64,000 nt of DNA. Source: Glossina fuscipes (lineage: Eukaryota > Arthropoda > Insecta > Diptera > Glossinidae). Within the stretch, counting starts at the first letter, position 1. Each line of letters opens with the position of its first letter. The notes under the pieces were generated by a model that was not told where the DNA came from, ran no database searches, and saw only the letters and a list, made by a program, of their open reading frames with translations. The stretch is taken from positions 8,306,680 to 8,370,679 of the forward strand of contig NW_023998417.1 of assembly GCF_014805625.2 (NCBI RefSeq), in the 5' to 3' direction. A program made the translations under genes and the position numbers. Of this stretch, positions 12,356 to 24,900 are shown one piece after another.

Positions 12356-14561
12356 TACAAGAAAATTTCTTGTTCGTGGATCCTCCCGAACGTATATTTA
12401 CATCCAAAAAAGTTTAAATTAAAGTAAATTGTTCTATGTTAGTAGTTTGACAAACATATGTAGACCATTATATTTTTGGCATGCGTGCATTTTTGGCATC
12501 TATGCATTTTAAAGAAAATCTAATCGCTTACGTAACAACGTCAACAACAATTGCTTCGCAAGAGTGGTCCAAACCGCGGCACTTCATCATGCATTTATAA
12601 TCGATCGACTAAATTCTCAAATACCTTGGGAAAAACCCAATTTCAAATTTCATTGATCCTTTATCTCACCCAAAAGATGTTCTGGCGTTATTGGAGAATC
12701 TGGCGTCACAAGTACAAAGATGTTTCTTCAATCTTTGGATTCCTTGACAAGAACTGATTTATTTAAAGCTAGAAACTTAAAGATAGTCTATTAGTTGTTC
12801 TATATATCATCCTTTGCAAATTCCAGCTGGAGGGTCTTGGATAATTTTTGCTGATTGATTATTAATTTACAAATTTTGTTCTAAGGAAGAAGAATGAAGA
12901 GAAAGTGAATTAAATATATGCAAACAGATTGTGTTTTAATTTTCAATACTTTGAAAATTATTTTAACCACAAATGCCCAAATTTGACCGCAAGTTAAGAA
13001 AATTCCAATTTTACTTTACTTTAACCGAGATTTTCATATTTTACGTTGATTGCAAAAAGTGAGTTGAAAATAAATATAAAATCTATGCAGTGTCAGCAGA
13101 AATATTTCATAGAGGTTACCCATCCAGTTAAAGTTAAGTTAAATAACTGTTAACCAGATCTGAATAAACATCATATTGTCTGTTATTACTTTTCATTTTG
13201 ACATTTCATCCCTCTGATGTAAGGGGTGAGGGGGAGGGGCGTAGGAGAAAAGATATCAACTAAAACAAAATAAATAATTTTTCACATATTTTAACCATCA
13301 CCAACCAAGCGGGCAACCATTTTTAAACTGTCATAGATATGCATTTTAACGCAAGCAAACATAGAGTATACATACATGATGCACACCTATACTGAAACGT
13401 ATGTTGACATTGCACAAAAAAAAAAAAAAAAGGGAAAGAGAAAGAGAAAAAAAAAAAGAAAAGTATGAACATTTAATATAAATTTTGCTATTGTTGACAT
13501 TCAAGCTCTGCTATAGGTAAATAATTTTTCATAAACAGGAGCGGAATTACTTAAATTGAGGGTAGTAACATAAGCGATAACCCACATATATAAGTAAGTG
13601 ATGGCCTTTTTGAAAATATTATTTAAATCGCATTCAAACTCTTTAAATCACTTTTACATTGCGAAGGCTTAAATGTGTAAAGAGCTTTACGGGGTTTCTA
13701 CGTTCGTAAGGCCCTCCTGCTAGTATAAAGCCGCTTGTTTCTTTTTTCTTTTTTTTTATCTCCGTAATCCGTTACCATGTGAATGCACTTACATTTACAT
13801 ATAATTTTTTCCTTTTTTTTTTTTTTGCTTTTATATTCATTTTATAGTAGCAAACCAACAATTAATTGTGGGTGACAAACAACTCAACATGACCGACCAC
13901 CAAATGTGGAGGAAAGAAAGACAATTAAACGTTTATTATAAACAGAGAATATAACTGTAAATACAGATATGCTCATATACCAGCAAATGTAATCTACATA
14001 CATACACAATGTAGATATATTTAGTATACATGCATTTGCGATTGTATTGGTTTTTTCTGTTATACAAAACGATAATAAAAAAAAAAAACAAAAAAAAAGA
14101 AAAAATACAATTATAAAGCAACGCATACAAAGATATATCTATACGGATGTCTGCATGTGTCTGTGTTATATATAGGAAATGGTTTTAAAGTAAAAGTTGG
14201 TACTACTCATACGTGCGAGTTCGAAAGAGCCGGTGTTTACACGTACACGTATACACATGTATATCTATCTATCTATAGATGCTTGTGTGCTTGCTTATTA
14301 CTTTGTATTCGTTTGTGTATTTAACATGTAACACAGCATAAAATTACTCGAACAATTGTGGGTGAAAATGTTTATTGGCGTCATAAAAACAAAGTTAGTA
14401 GACATGTACAAGCTTGCTTGTCACATGTTTTTACTACTCTTCAGTTTATTTGAAAAAGCGTAGCAATGAAGAATGTAAACTGTATTTATTTCAGAAAATT
14501 ACTTCGTTTTATTCTGATATTTGTTTGCTTTTTATAACAATTTTTTATTTTTTTATTTTTT

Positions 14562-14598
<37 letters not shown>

Positions 14599-14939
14599 AA
14601 TATATAAAATGAAATTGTTAACATTTGCAATTGTGCTTAAGCTCCATTCGAGCTGTCATTGCCAGAGAGTAGAGAGAAAATTATACAATTACTTTTTTTT
14701 TTGCAAAAGGAAAGGTAATGGACAGACCGAATAAGTACAGCACTGTACCTTTAAAAACAAATCGAAATGCATTTGAATCGTTCATTGCTTTCGTAATAAA
14801 TTAAATGATCATATAAAAGTGAATGTTTTTCCAAGAGCGAAACAATTGTTTTAACTGCTCGTAAAAACGGGGCCCATTTAATGGGACTTCTCTCTATGAA
14901 CGCTGTTTTAATAGCATAATGACGGGATGGATGTTTGCT
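12356..14939. other. AT-rich noncoding stretch
   Basis: No supported exon. There are A-rich runs at 13417-13431 and 14077-14100, T runs at 13817-13826, and a (TA)n microsatellite at about 14566-14595. A GTAAGTG donor-like site at 13594 has no open frame back to an acceptor. Confidence 0.4.
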
Positions 14940-15320
14940 TGAAATTGATCCTCTTCAATTCTTTTATTGGATAACCATTGAAGAATAAGGATATACGGTA
15001 AGCAATGGCTGAAAAGCCATTTGTTTAGATTCGTAGAGTTTGATCCGCTTTGATTGGTTTGTTGAGTAACTACAGGAACGGATAATGTACACTGAATGCA
15101 GTGGCAATTGCAATGGCTTTCTCAGATTCTTAGAATTAGATCTTCTTTGAAGCCTCTGTTGGGACACTACAGAAACGATATAGGTGCATGGCAGAAAGCC
15201 GTTTGCTTAGATTCTCAGAACTTGATCTCCTTTGATTCTTGTGTTGGACAACTACAGGAAGAATAAAGATATACTTTCGTACAATGACAGAAAGGCCGTT
15301 TTCTCAGATCCTTACATTGT
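14940..15320 (+). repeat. degenerate tandem repeat, about 4 copies of 85-96 bp
   Basis: A recurring block carries GGACAACTACAGGAA-like, AGATATAC-like, GGCAGAAAGCCGTTT-like, CTCAGATTCTTAGA-like and TTGATCTCCTTTGATT-like segments in the same order. The ACTAC-type anchors fall at about 14969, 15064, 15160 and 15245, spacing 95, 96 and 85 bp. Copies differ by many substitutions and small indels, so the array is old. A minus-strand open frame of 175 codons (15215-15742) starts in it, but the peptide has no recognisable domain and is probably accidental. Confidence 0.6.
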
Positions 15321-16318
15321 GCCTTAAATCTTTCACCTAATTGCTGTTCGTCTCGTCCCAGGCCAGGTGTTCTTAGCTTATGTTTACAGGTGCCATTGGA
15401 AGAGATACGTGACTCATAATAAAAAAAAGAAGACTGCAAGTTAAATCCACAACATATACTTTGCGAGAAGCATGATACTAACATTTTGCATAGTCCTTTG
15501 AAAGATCCCAAGCAGTTACCTAATCGATGAGATTTTCTTAAAATAGTCCTAACTTTCTTATAATGGGCTGTATAATAAAACTGAATTGCTATGTAAATAA
15601 AAAATCGATGCGTAAGTGATCCGTTTGCAAATAGTGTAAAAACTACTGTATTCAGGTTGCGTATACAGACGTACATGTAGTTGTCATAAGCGTTCGTTAA
15701 ATAATAGGAAACAGTTGAAAATTTTGTTTGGAAAATTTCCAATGACAGAATAAAAATGGAGGAGGGTTATGTAAAAAGAAGATTTATAGTAAGTTGGCAA
15801 GAAAACAATTGAAGAAAACTTCAGCTATCCCTCTTTCTCTCTCACGCATTCACTCTCTCTCTCTCTCCCTCTCTACTCATCATTTATAATTGATGCATAT
15901 CAATACTAGGGGGAAAGAAAGAAAATAACGAAATATTTTTGTTGCCATCCTAATACATTCCATTTTTACTATCTTTGCAATAATTCGAAACTCTCAAGTA
16001 CAATCGCAGATAATTGTTCCAATTTTAGACTTTTAAGTGAAGGGAAATATTTTTATATGCGCTTCCTTCTTCTTTAACAGGTATATTAAGCTTACGTTTT
16101 TTGTAAGCAGAACGGCCGAAAAGTTTGTAATACACATGCATCCGTTCAGAATAAACGAAGAAATCATCTAAACCATCTTTGATTAGTAAAAGTCAAGCTT
16201 TGTCTTTGTCTTGTTTCGGATTCAGTCTTAAAAATTTTTTTTTTTTTTCTAAATTGTAAAAATTCGTTATTTGCACTTCAAATTAATTCGTCACTCTTTT
16301 TTATGAATATCATTACAG
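15321..16318. other. noncoding stretch with CT-rich tract
   Basis: No supported exon. It holds a CT-rich microsatellite at about 15829-15876. An acceptor-like site ends in AACAG at 16080 and is followed by GTATAT, which is too weak a donor to call a second ratchet point. Confidence 0.4.
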
Positions 16319-16524
16319 GGCTTGTGTTTATTGGGCGTTAACTATGCTTCTGCATTTGCCACGTTATGTTTACTTATTATTGGCGGTGAATTTATTTTTG
16401 CATTAGCCTTCAATACATCTTTACTAAAAGTTATGGGATATTATCCGCACGCTCATAAGCGACGTTATCTTTTGTTTTATTTAAATTTGTTTGCGGAAAA
16501 ATGTATTGAAAACAATTACAACAA
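16319..16524 (+). CDS. candidate internal exon, membrane-spanning segment of an unknown protein
   Basis: A T-rich tract and TTACAG (16313-16318) precede 68 uninterrupted codons plus 2 nt, closed by a consensus donor AA then GTAAGT (16525-16530). The peptide starts GLCLLGVNYASAFATLCLLI and continues through a hydrophobic stretch, with one Glu, to about residue 34. It then becomes polar and basic (GYYPHAHKRR near residues 41-50) and ends CIENNYN. This would be one transmembrane helix followed by a soluble part. The shape resembles transmembrane helix 3 of tetraspanins (Cys-Leu-Leu start, Glu in the helix, Ala-Phe at its end), but that is a weak resemblance and no CCG motif is visible nearby. 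The incoming phase is 0 and the outgoing phase leaves 2 nt. It may belong to a nested gene or to an unrelated cassette exon. Confidence 0.5.
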
Positions 16525-19500
16525 GTAAGTGGGAGGAATGACAGCAGTCGAACTAAGCCCAATATATTCTTCTTTTTTTTTTCTTTTTTTTTTTTAATAT
16601 ATTTTTATAAGGAAATTTTTCTTAGCAAATTATTCAACAAAATAGCAAAAAACAAATTAAGTTAATATAAAGAAAAGCGTGTATCGGCACGTGCTTCGAA
16701 GAACTTTTCCAACTACCACTTATACGATCTCTTGTTTGTTATAACGAAACCCGATAACTTTCTAATAAAGGACATTGTTTGCTAGCGACCTAGTTATGAA
16801 ATTCAGCTAAAGAAAATCAATAAAGTAAAGAAGAGAATTGTCTTGCTTTGTTGCGATGGTGGGAAATAAAGGGGAGGGGGGGGGGGGGGGGGAATATACC
16901 GTAACCCTTTTGTCGTTATTGTATTTTACATCATTTCGGGTATATAGTATGTTAAGTTTGAGCGGATGTATGTGTAATACCCAGATGAACTTAGCATAGA
17001 TTCAATTTTCGTTAAATCGATCGATTCAGAAAACATATCTGACCTTGTCCGCCCATCTATCCTCCTGAAACTTAAAACTTTCAGATACTTTGACGAAATT
17101 TGGGATGTTTTGATCTAAGGGCGAACCATTTCTCATATTACGTTTTATTTGAGAAAAGTGATTACAAGAAAACCTTTAGAACTTTCAAAAGTTTTTTTGG
17201 AAAACGTTGTCATAGCGTTTTCCACTCTAATGTGATAGTGTGTGACATTTGGATCGGACAGATTAATTCTTCTAAACCCATGCCGTGTAGGCCATCTCTC
17301 AACTAAAACTATACGACTATTTTTTTGGACTCAACTTATGAAAAGTAAGCCTTTGGATGGCAATAATATCTAATTTGTCTGCATTTTGTTTCTACGAAAC
17401 TGGGTGTAGGATGATAAGATTTTTGATAAGATAATAAAGTTTATTAAATTTGGACTACGTACATACAAGGGTTCGCCTGAAAGAAATGCTTTCACATGGA
17501 AACAAGCCGCAATTTTTGGAGGACGGGAGAATTTTTTTGACATCCTGCAAACTCCTATAGGGTATTTAAAGGTCGACCTTGCCTTGTCCCGTTATAACGT
17601 TTTCACTTGTTCTATATAAACTTTTTTTAATAAAACACTCCCGCTGTGTTTGCATTTACACTTTAATTTTAGCGAATAAAAGCGTTAAGTTATGCGTAAT
17701 TTTTCGTAATCTCTGAAACAACATTTTACAACCTTTTTTCGGCTACGATGTACTTGAGCTAATTTTTTAAGCGATTAACTTTTGTTAGGGGTATTCTTTT
17801 TTCCATGAACTTATGGATATTTTACGGCGTGTATTTTCCGCATTTAATCGCTTCAATTTAATTAAAACTAAATTTATTTAACCTTCGCATTGTTGCTCTA
17901 GTGTTTGTTTTGTAACACAATTTATTTATATTCCCTTCAAATCAACAAACGCGGATATATTTATGATGTTTAATGATTATTCGATTTTTCGTGCCTATAT
18001 ATGTAAATAAAAAAATGAGCTAAAAAATAATATGTAACTCTTTTCAAGTAAACTATTTATTTTGAAAGTGGCGTAAGTCGATTTTTCTAAAAAGCTGGAC
18101 ATATTCTTTTAGAGGGCGCTGAGTACCTATTTAAAATTTTAAAATGAATTCACATAGGTTACTTTAAAATGAAGATCCTTCATATTTTCGAATAAAAAAA
18201 ATTTCTTTATCAATCTTAAATGTGGACAAAGGCAACGTTACATTTTGCAAATGCATAGAAAGTTCACCTGCACATATAAGAAATAGATTGCAATCATAAA
18301 TAATGTATAAGTGCAAGGAAATGTGAGCTATTAGTGCATTATGTAATGCTTAAAATTAAAAATCTTAAATAATTTTCAAACCTTTACGTATCTAAACAGA
18401 AGAGAACAGAAGAGAAGTAAATAGAGTGATGCCAAGTCAAGCCCGTGATCGCTCAACCATGAAAAGGAACGCCTTAAGGTCAAGTCAATTTTTGACTTTA
18501 AAATTTTTTAGTCGTAATTATGAGATAATAAGGTAAAAATGCACAGATTTTAATAGGGTTAAATTAATTTCCGTTCTACTTCAGCATACATTTACTTTGG
18601 CAAAGCGTCGATTCATCAAAACCGTAAATGAAAACGATTCATTAATATGCTAAAAGATTGCTTAATTACTGAATTACTTAACTACACTTAAATGCACTCC
18701 ATATTATGAATTTTTTTTTTCACATAGTATCGCCGATGACCTTTTAAAAATTCTACTTAAATAAATTAGCTCAACCGCGACGAAATATTCTTTTGAATAT
18801 TAAAATGAAATAAATGTAAATAAATTTTGCATTATAAAGAAATTTTTGTCGTTGTTGACGTAGCTGTTGTCGTTGCTGTTGTTGTTGCTGTTGTTGTTTG
18901 GTTGCATTGAAATGAAAACTGTGCCGTAATGCCGTTTATATTGTAATATAAACAAGCGGCAAAAATGAAATGTGAAAAAAATGAAATAAATAATGAATAG
19001 CTTCTATGTGAAAAGTAGGTTATTGATTATTTCAAAAGTGGAATTATTTCTTCTGTGAAAAAAAAAAACCTGCAAAAAACTGGGTTGTTAGTCACTACTG
19101 CTTTGCTAAAAAAAATTTATAAAATAAAAACAAAACAAAAACAGGCAAAGATTTTATACGTTGTAGAGAGAATTTGTTGTGAATGTGTTTCATGCTTTTG
19201 TTATAAATATTATCATATTGAGTAGAAGAAAATACGGATTTGATGATTTTTCAATTTAAATCATCTAATTTATATATATGCCTTTCTTCATTCTGCACAA
19301 ATACGAACAAATGCATTCAAATAGTGTTAAAGTACTGTAGTCAAGTTGTAAGCAAGCTTGGTAACCAACTAATTTCAATTGACAACAAGAAAATAAAAAT
19401 TTTTTGTTTTCTCCCTTTCAAAAGGGTTGATTATTCACCTTGTACACCCTGACCTTTTTTTACTTTAAATGACTGCGTAAAATTCATTCAAATGCTTTTG

Positions 19501-21927
19501 TTCATTTGCAAATGAACTCTCCGATGGATGGCAGCTTTGTCGCGAAACATCCGTAACGTGTAAAACGCGTTACAGTCATCATGTCTGGAGATCTCATTAA
19601 ATGATTCAATTGGCATTTGTGTTCAGTCCTACCGCTCTTATCTCAGCTCTGATCTGAAAACGATTTTTATTACACCCAGTGGCAAAGTATCGGGTATGAA
19701 AAATTGTTTTGCAAGTTCTTCAGAGCCTTTTGACAACATATTCACTCCTTGGTAGCAGTTGTAGAAATTAAAAGACGTAAATAATTTTGTTATAAATAAT
19801 TTTCAAATTAATATGAAAAGAATCTAACTAACTAAGTGAGGCGCATTTTCACTTATACATGTTTCGTGTATAAAGTCGACCTCGCTATTATCTAAGCAAG
19901 AATGTAAGTAACATTGCAAGTTGTTGGAGGTGACTTCTTCATTTTCAAGCCTTTTACCTTTAAGCTATGCGCAACTACGTATGTTATTACAATTAAACCT
20001 GTACAACATACTTTCTTGGAGCTTTGAATAGATGTAGTTCTCTCTGTGTTAAAAAAAACCATTTAGTCCTCTCAATAGATTAGTCATTGTTTTGTGGATA
20101 GCACAATTGTTTTTTCCGTACGAAATTCATATTATTTTTCAGAAGTAGTGCTTAGCAATGGATTATATCTCGAATTGTAAAGCTATAACTAGTTTTTCAT
20201 AATAAAGCCCCAACAACAACCCCATGTCAACAAAATGGCGTAAGCAGTATAGTTATGCGTTTAAAATGTATATATGTAAATACGTATATTCTCAGATTGG
20301 GATAATTGATACGTATATAGCAACATATTGATGGAAATTTTTTGATACATTCCATTATTGTGACGATTTTTCAGTTTTTTCGACATTTATTTAACTTAAA
20401 CGTAAGCGAAATTTTTCCTTTCAATAGTTTATGGAAATCTATTTATCCCAACTACCATAACTTTGGAGACTCGAAATAGTGCACTGAGCGGAAGTTAAAC
20501 GCAATTGTACAAAAGTGATATAAGCAAAAGATCAGCTAAGTGGACAGATGGACGGAAATATCATAATTGTCTGGAAATATCAAAATGTCTGAATTCTCTG
20601 ATCAGAAATAAATCCTTTTCGGGGTTTTTATAAGTGAAATAGGCAAAATTACTATATCATCATACATTCGTGTTGTGATTATAAAATACAAATCAAAGGA
20701 GATGATAAATTTATATAAGTTCAGGTATATTATTATGGAATAATAAAACAAATTGATTAATGAAAAGTAATTACGAAGAAAATCTTATACATAATTAAAA
20801 AGGATTAAATGGTAATTCTTTGAAAAATATAACATTTGCAAGACCCTTTTATTGCAATGCAAATACAGGTATACTGAACATTGAATGAATGGATATTAAC
20901 ATAGAATGAATGCTTGACTTGTCTCTGCGTGCAATTTTCGTACGGTTCGCAATGTTTGATTTGATAAATTGCTACTATAGCAAAAGAAAAGGGAAGAAAA
21001 CGAGTTAGCAAACGAGCAATTAATTTAAAACTCTCTACTACAATAATATTATAACAAGAAAATGTTATCACAACAAAGACGAATAATAGTAAAGTTTTGT
21101 CACAAAGCCATATTCACATGCACACACAGCCAAGTAATACGTAATGAAATGTGTTGAGAAAGGTATCTAACAAACTTACGAACATTATAAAAAATTATAC
21201 ATGTGTTTGAATATCTTTGTCCATGTGGACGACGAGCAATGCATATGTATATATGTACATATATACAGGTGTATATGTGTGTATGTTTGTGCTTAATAGT
21301 GAAGAAATGTAAATACCTAAGCTATGTTGGGTAATTTAACAAATAAATGGCAGTGATTTGTTATAAATTAAATAAATGTCCTCGTCACAGACATTTAATT
21401 GAGCAAACATAGTTCAATGGAAGACTATAATATGGGAATAGTTGTGCTTTTTTGTTATCACTTAATTTAAATAAGATGTTCGATAGTTAATGAATAAATG
21501 AAAGAAGGCAAGAAAGAAAGAAAGAATGTTTTCACTTTTCTCTATTGTGATTAGCATTTGCTTTGAGAAAAACAACACAAGACAATATTAGCGCAAATTG
21601 TCGAAAGCGAAAAATTGGAATTGAAAAAAAAAAAAAAATTAAAAATTAATAAGAAAACGGTGGGTGTTTAAGTGGTCATGGCTTCTTTCATCCACACTTA
21701 ACGATTATGAAGATACATAAACTGTTTGGAAATTATCATGCAGTAGCAGCTGCATTAACACCAGTCAACAACACTTTACAACAACATTTCACAACAACAC
21801 TTGACTATTATTGATTACCTGTCGACGTCTGTAATGGCATTTGATGAATGACATATACCACCCTATGCATCTCCGTTGCATATTTTTATAATAAGACGAC
21901 TGACTGGTTGCTAAAATTCATACACAT
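16525..21927. other. AT-rich noncoding stretch with degenerate interspersed repeats
   Basis: No supported exon. A G run (16871-16892, one interrupting A) stands out in this AT-rich sequence. The segment around 17000-17330 resembles an old dispersed fly repeat (CCTTGTCCGCCCATCTAT and related wording). TTG/CTG trinucleotide tracts lie at about 18850-18900. Confidence 0.4.
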
Positions 21928-21958
<31 letters not shown>

Positions 21959-21984
21959 ACCAACCAACCAACCAGCCAGTCAGT
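21928..21984 (+). repeat. (CCAG)n/(CCAA)n tetranucleotide microsatellite
   Basis: There are about eight CCAG units, then about four CCAA units, then CCAGCCAGTCAGT. A related CTGC tetranucleotide tract lies about 1.3 kb downstream at 23241-23270. Confidence 0.9.
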
Positions 21985-24900
21985 CTGCCTGAATTGTGCA
22001 CTAGGCATCTAGTCGCATAATGTTTATATAAAACACAATAGTAACAACAATAAACCATAATCAATGACCATCAGGTTTTCATGACATTTAATAAATGTTT
22101 TATTTTTCCAGACACTAGTTAGTGTAAAAAGTTTTTCTTCGTGTTTTTTTTCTCTTTTTTTCCCCCATTATTTAAGCAAAACTTTTCAATTCTTTTTTTT
22201 TTTTAAAAAGATCTTTTTATTTTTTAATGTTGTTCTTGTGTGCCAAGTAGCTTACATAACCTCTTAACCACACAGCAATTATGTTCGCGTAAGTTTTGTT
22301 TTTGTCAGAGAATTTCAAATAATTTATTATTATTGTTTTAAGTATTACGCTTAATGAGAAAACTCCTGATTAAGGGCGGGGATATTAAGCAAAAAACAAA
22401 AAACAAACTGAAGAGGTTATATACGGCTGTGGTCGAATTTTTCATATCAAACTTACAAAAAAAAAAAACAAGCGAGTAATATGAGATAACGACACAGGTC
22501 AGTGTACGATTGCTCAGCCCTCGTCAAGGCAGTGTACAAGAGCACCCATATAAGAGGTAGCTGTTGTAATGTACAGGTAACGAGCATGAGTCCAATTATT
22601 TCGTTTATAAAAACGGCGGTGTTCTCATTTCATTTTATATCGTGGGCGTGCCCTTGAGTGGTTTGGCACCGATTTCGATAGCAATCTCTATACAAGAACT
22701 TGTAACCTTTTTGCCAAATCTAAGGTGGAGTACGGTATATAAATATAAAACTAGAATTTGCTCTTAGATGAACTAACTACTAAGGAGCATAAGGGGGTTT
22801 AAAGTAATGCTTTTGCATTTTCTATATGACAATTCCAGTTTCATAAACACATATGTCGTATTTCCATTTTTGCGATCAGGACTTTATTTACTTATGGTAT
22901 TACACAAACAGATGAATGGACGGATGGACAGACGGAGAAATGAATACGTTTAAATCGGTTCAGACTGTATTGCTGATTAAGAACATAGGCTCTCTGAGCT
23001 TTTCTTGTAAGTGTTGCCACATTTTTGACAAAGTGAACACCACTCCTTCCATTCCAATATTGCAAATTGATTTGACACTTCATTTTTGATAAAGAAATAC
23101 GTATATGGTAAATATGTATATATGTACATATGCAGTGCAAGTTCACTAATGCTTACACCAAAATTTTTTATTTCGCAATAGCACAGATGGACTTATACTA
23201 ATCTCGCTCTCTGTCCTTTGCAATTGAATATAATCGTTTGTCTGCCAGTCTGTCTGCCTGCCTGCCTGCCTTTTTGTTTTTTTTGAATTCCCTCAATTTG
23301 GCAAACATTGAGCTTAAATGCTAGAATTTGATAGACATGTGTGTAATTATTTACCGCAATTCAAGCTGGAAAAAGCATTAAATGAATTCCCAAATGAATA
23401 CCATGTAATTATCTTTAAAAATAAACAAAAAAAACAACAACAACGAAACTTTACTATTGTTGTTTTGTTTGTTGTCAGTAATTTCTAATCTATATTAAAA
23501 TTATTGAAATACATTTACTAGGACTCTATAAACAGTCTGTCTCTTATGGCATCATCAATACGCTTACCATGACGAATAACTGAAAGGTATTCATTTTAAT
23601 TGCTGGGCTACGACTATGATTCGTTTTAATGCCATATAAAGTTTTTTTTATTTACTTAAGCAATAAATTTTATTTGATTGTTGCAATGGTTGTAAAAACT
23701 TTGTAATTCTCTTGGTACCTTCGCGGAAAAGGGTCTCCGTATCTATTTCTTTAAAGCAAGTTTGTCCGAACGTTTCATACCAAAGACGAATATGCTAAAG
23801 GGACGAAGCAAAAATCAAGAATGAAAAAATAAAAATAAAAACAAAAGAATAATTGTAGAAATTTAGGAAATTTATATTTGTACAATTTACCAAGAACAAG
23901 AGTAGGCTGATGATGTCATTCAGGTTAGGGAATATAGCAAAAATTCCATGTCACCATTATTATCACCATCGACTCCCTTATGATTCCTCATCAGTATTAG
24001 CGACTTGCGACTTGCAGCGAGCGCATACCTGTAGAGTGGGAGACTGGCGCTTACTATAGCATGATATGTGCTTATTGATAAACCTGCCGGTTTAAAGACT
24101 ACGTTCCAAATGCTTCAAGCGTGATGTCTGTCGGACATGTTATACTTCAAGATTATATTATTCTTTTCTTGTGCTCCTGCTTTGTACTCTATATATATAT
24201 ATATATGTATATACCATAGTAGACATGTATATGTAATGTACAGTACACATATATATATATAATGTATACATATGTATATATATTTAACAGTCTATCGCAT
24301 ATACTTTATTGTCTTCCCTTTTTTATTATCATTCTTTGTGACTTGTGTTGTTCAAATAAATTTACATAATTTAACGTTGTGTTTTATATACATTTTTTTT
24401 TTTTTTTTTTTTAATTTTTAAAAAAATTTGTAGACTTTTTTTGTTTTTTTTTTTTTACAAGAATTTTTATAATGCGTAGAATTGTTTTTACGTCTAAATT
24501 GACAGTAATTTTCAGTTATTTTTTCAGCTCATTGCTTTTTCGGTTGGCACATGTCTTCATACAAAATCATTGTAAATGGTAAAAACTTTACCGCACACTC
24601 ACACGCCCACTCACAAAATAACCGCATATTTGTGTGGAAATAAAAAATAAATTATGTACGGAATGTATTTTACGCGCAAGTATACGGATATGTAGGAATT
24701 GCCAAAAATAAAAAAAAAAATAAAAAAACAAAAACGGAATTAAAAGCAATTTCATTATAACAGTGAATGAAACATTAAACGAATTCACATGAAGGTGAAT
24801 TTCGAATGCCTATCAATTTAGAGGAACAAGTAAGATGAACATAACTTCATTAATTGGAATTTGGAAAATGACTCTGATTGGCTCAGGACAGTTTTCACAT

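Noticed and set aside
13555..13599. Donor-like ATAA then GTAAGTG
   Set aside because: No reading frame is open back to the nearest acceptor.
15215..15742. Minus-strand open frame of 175 codons, the longest gap-free one
   Set aside because: It begins in a degenerate tandem repeat, has no recognisable domain, no splice sites at sensible places and ordinary AT-rich composition; probably chance.
16062..16086. Second ratchet-point candidate (TTCTTTAACAG then GTATAT)
   Set aside because: The donor half GTATAT is far from GTAAGT; kept only as a possible ordinary acceptor.
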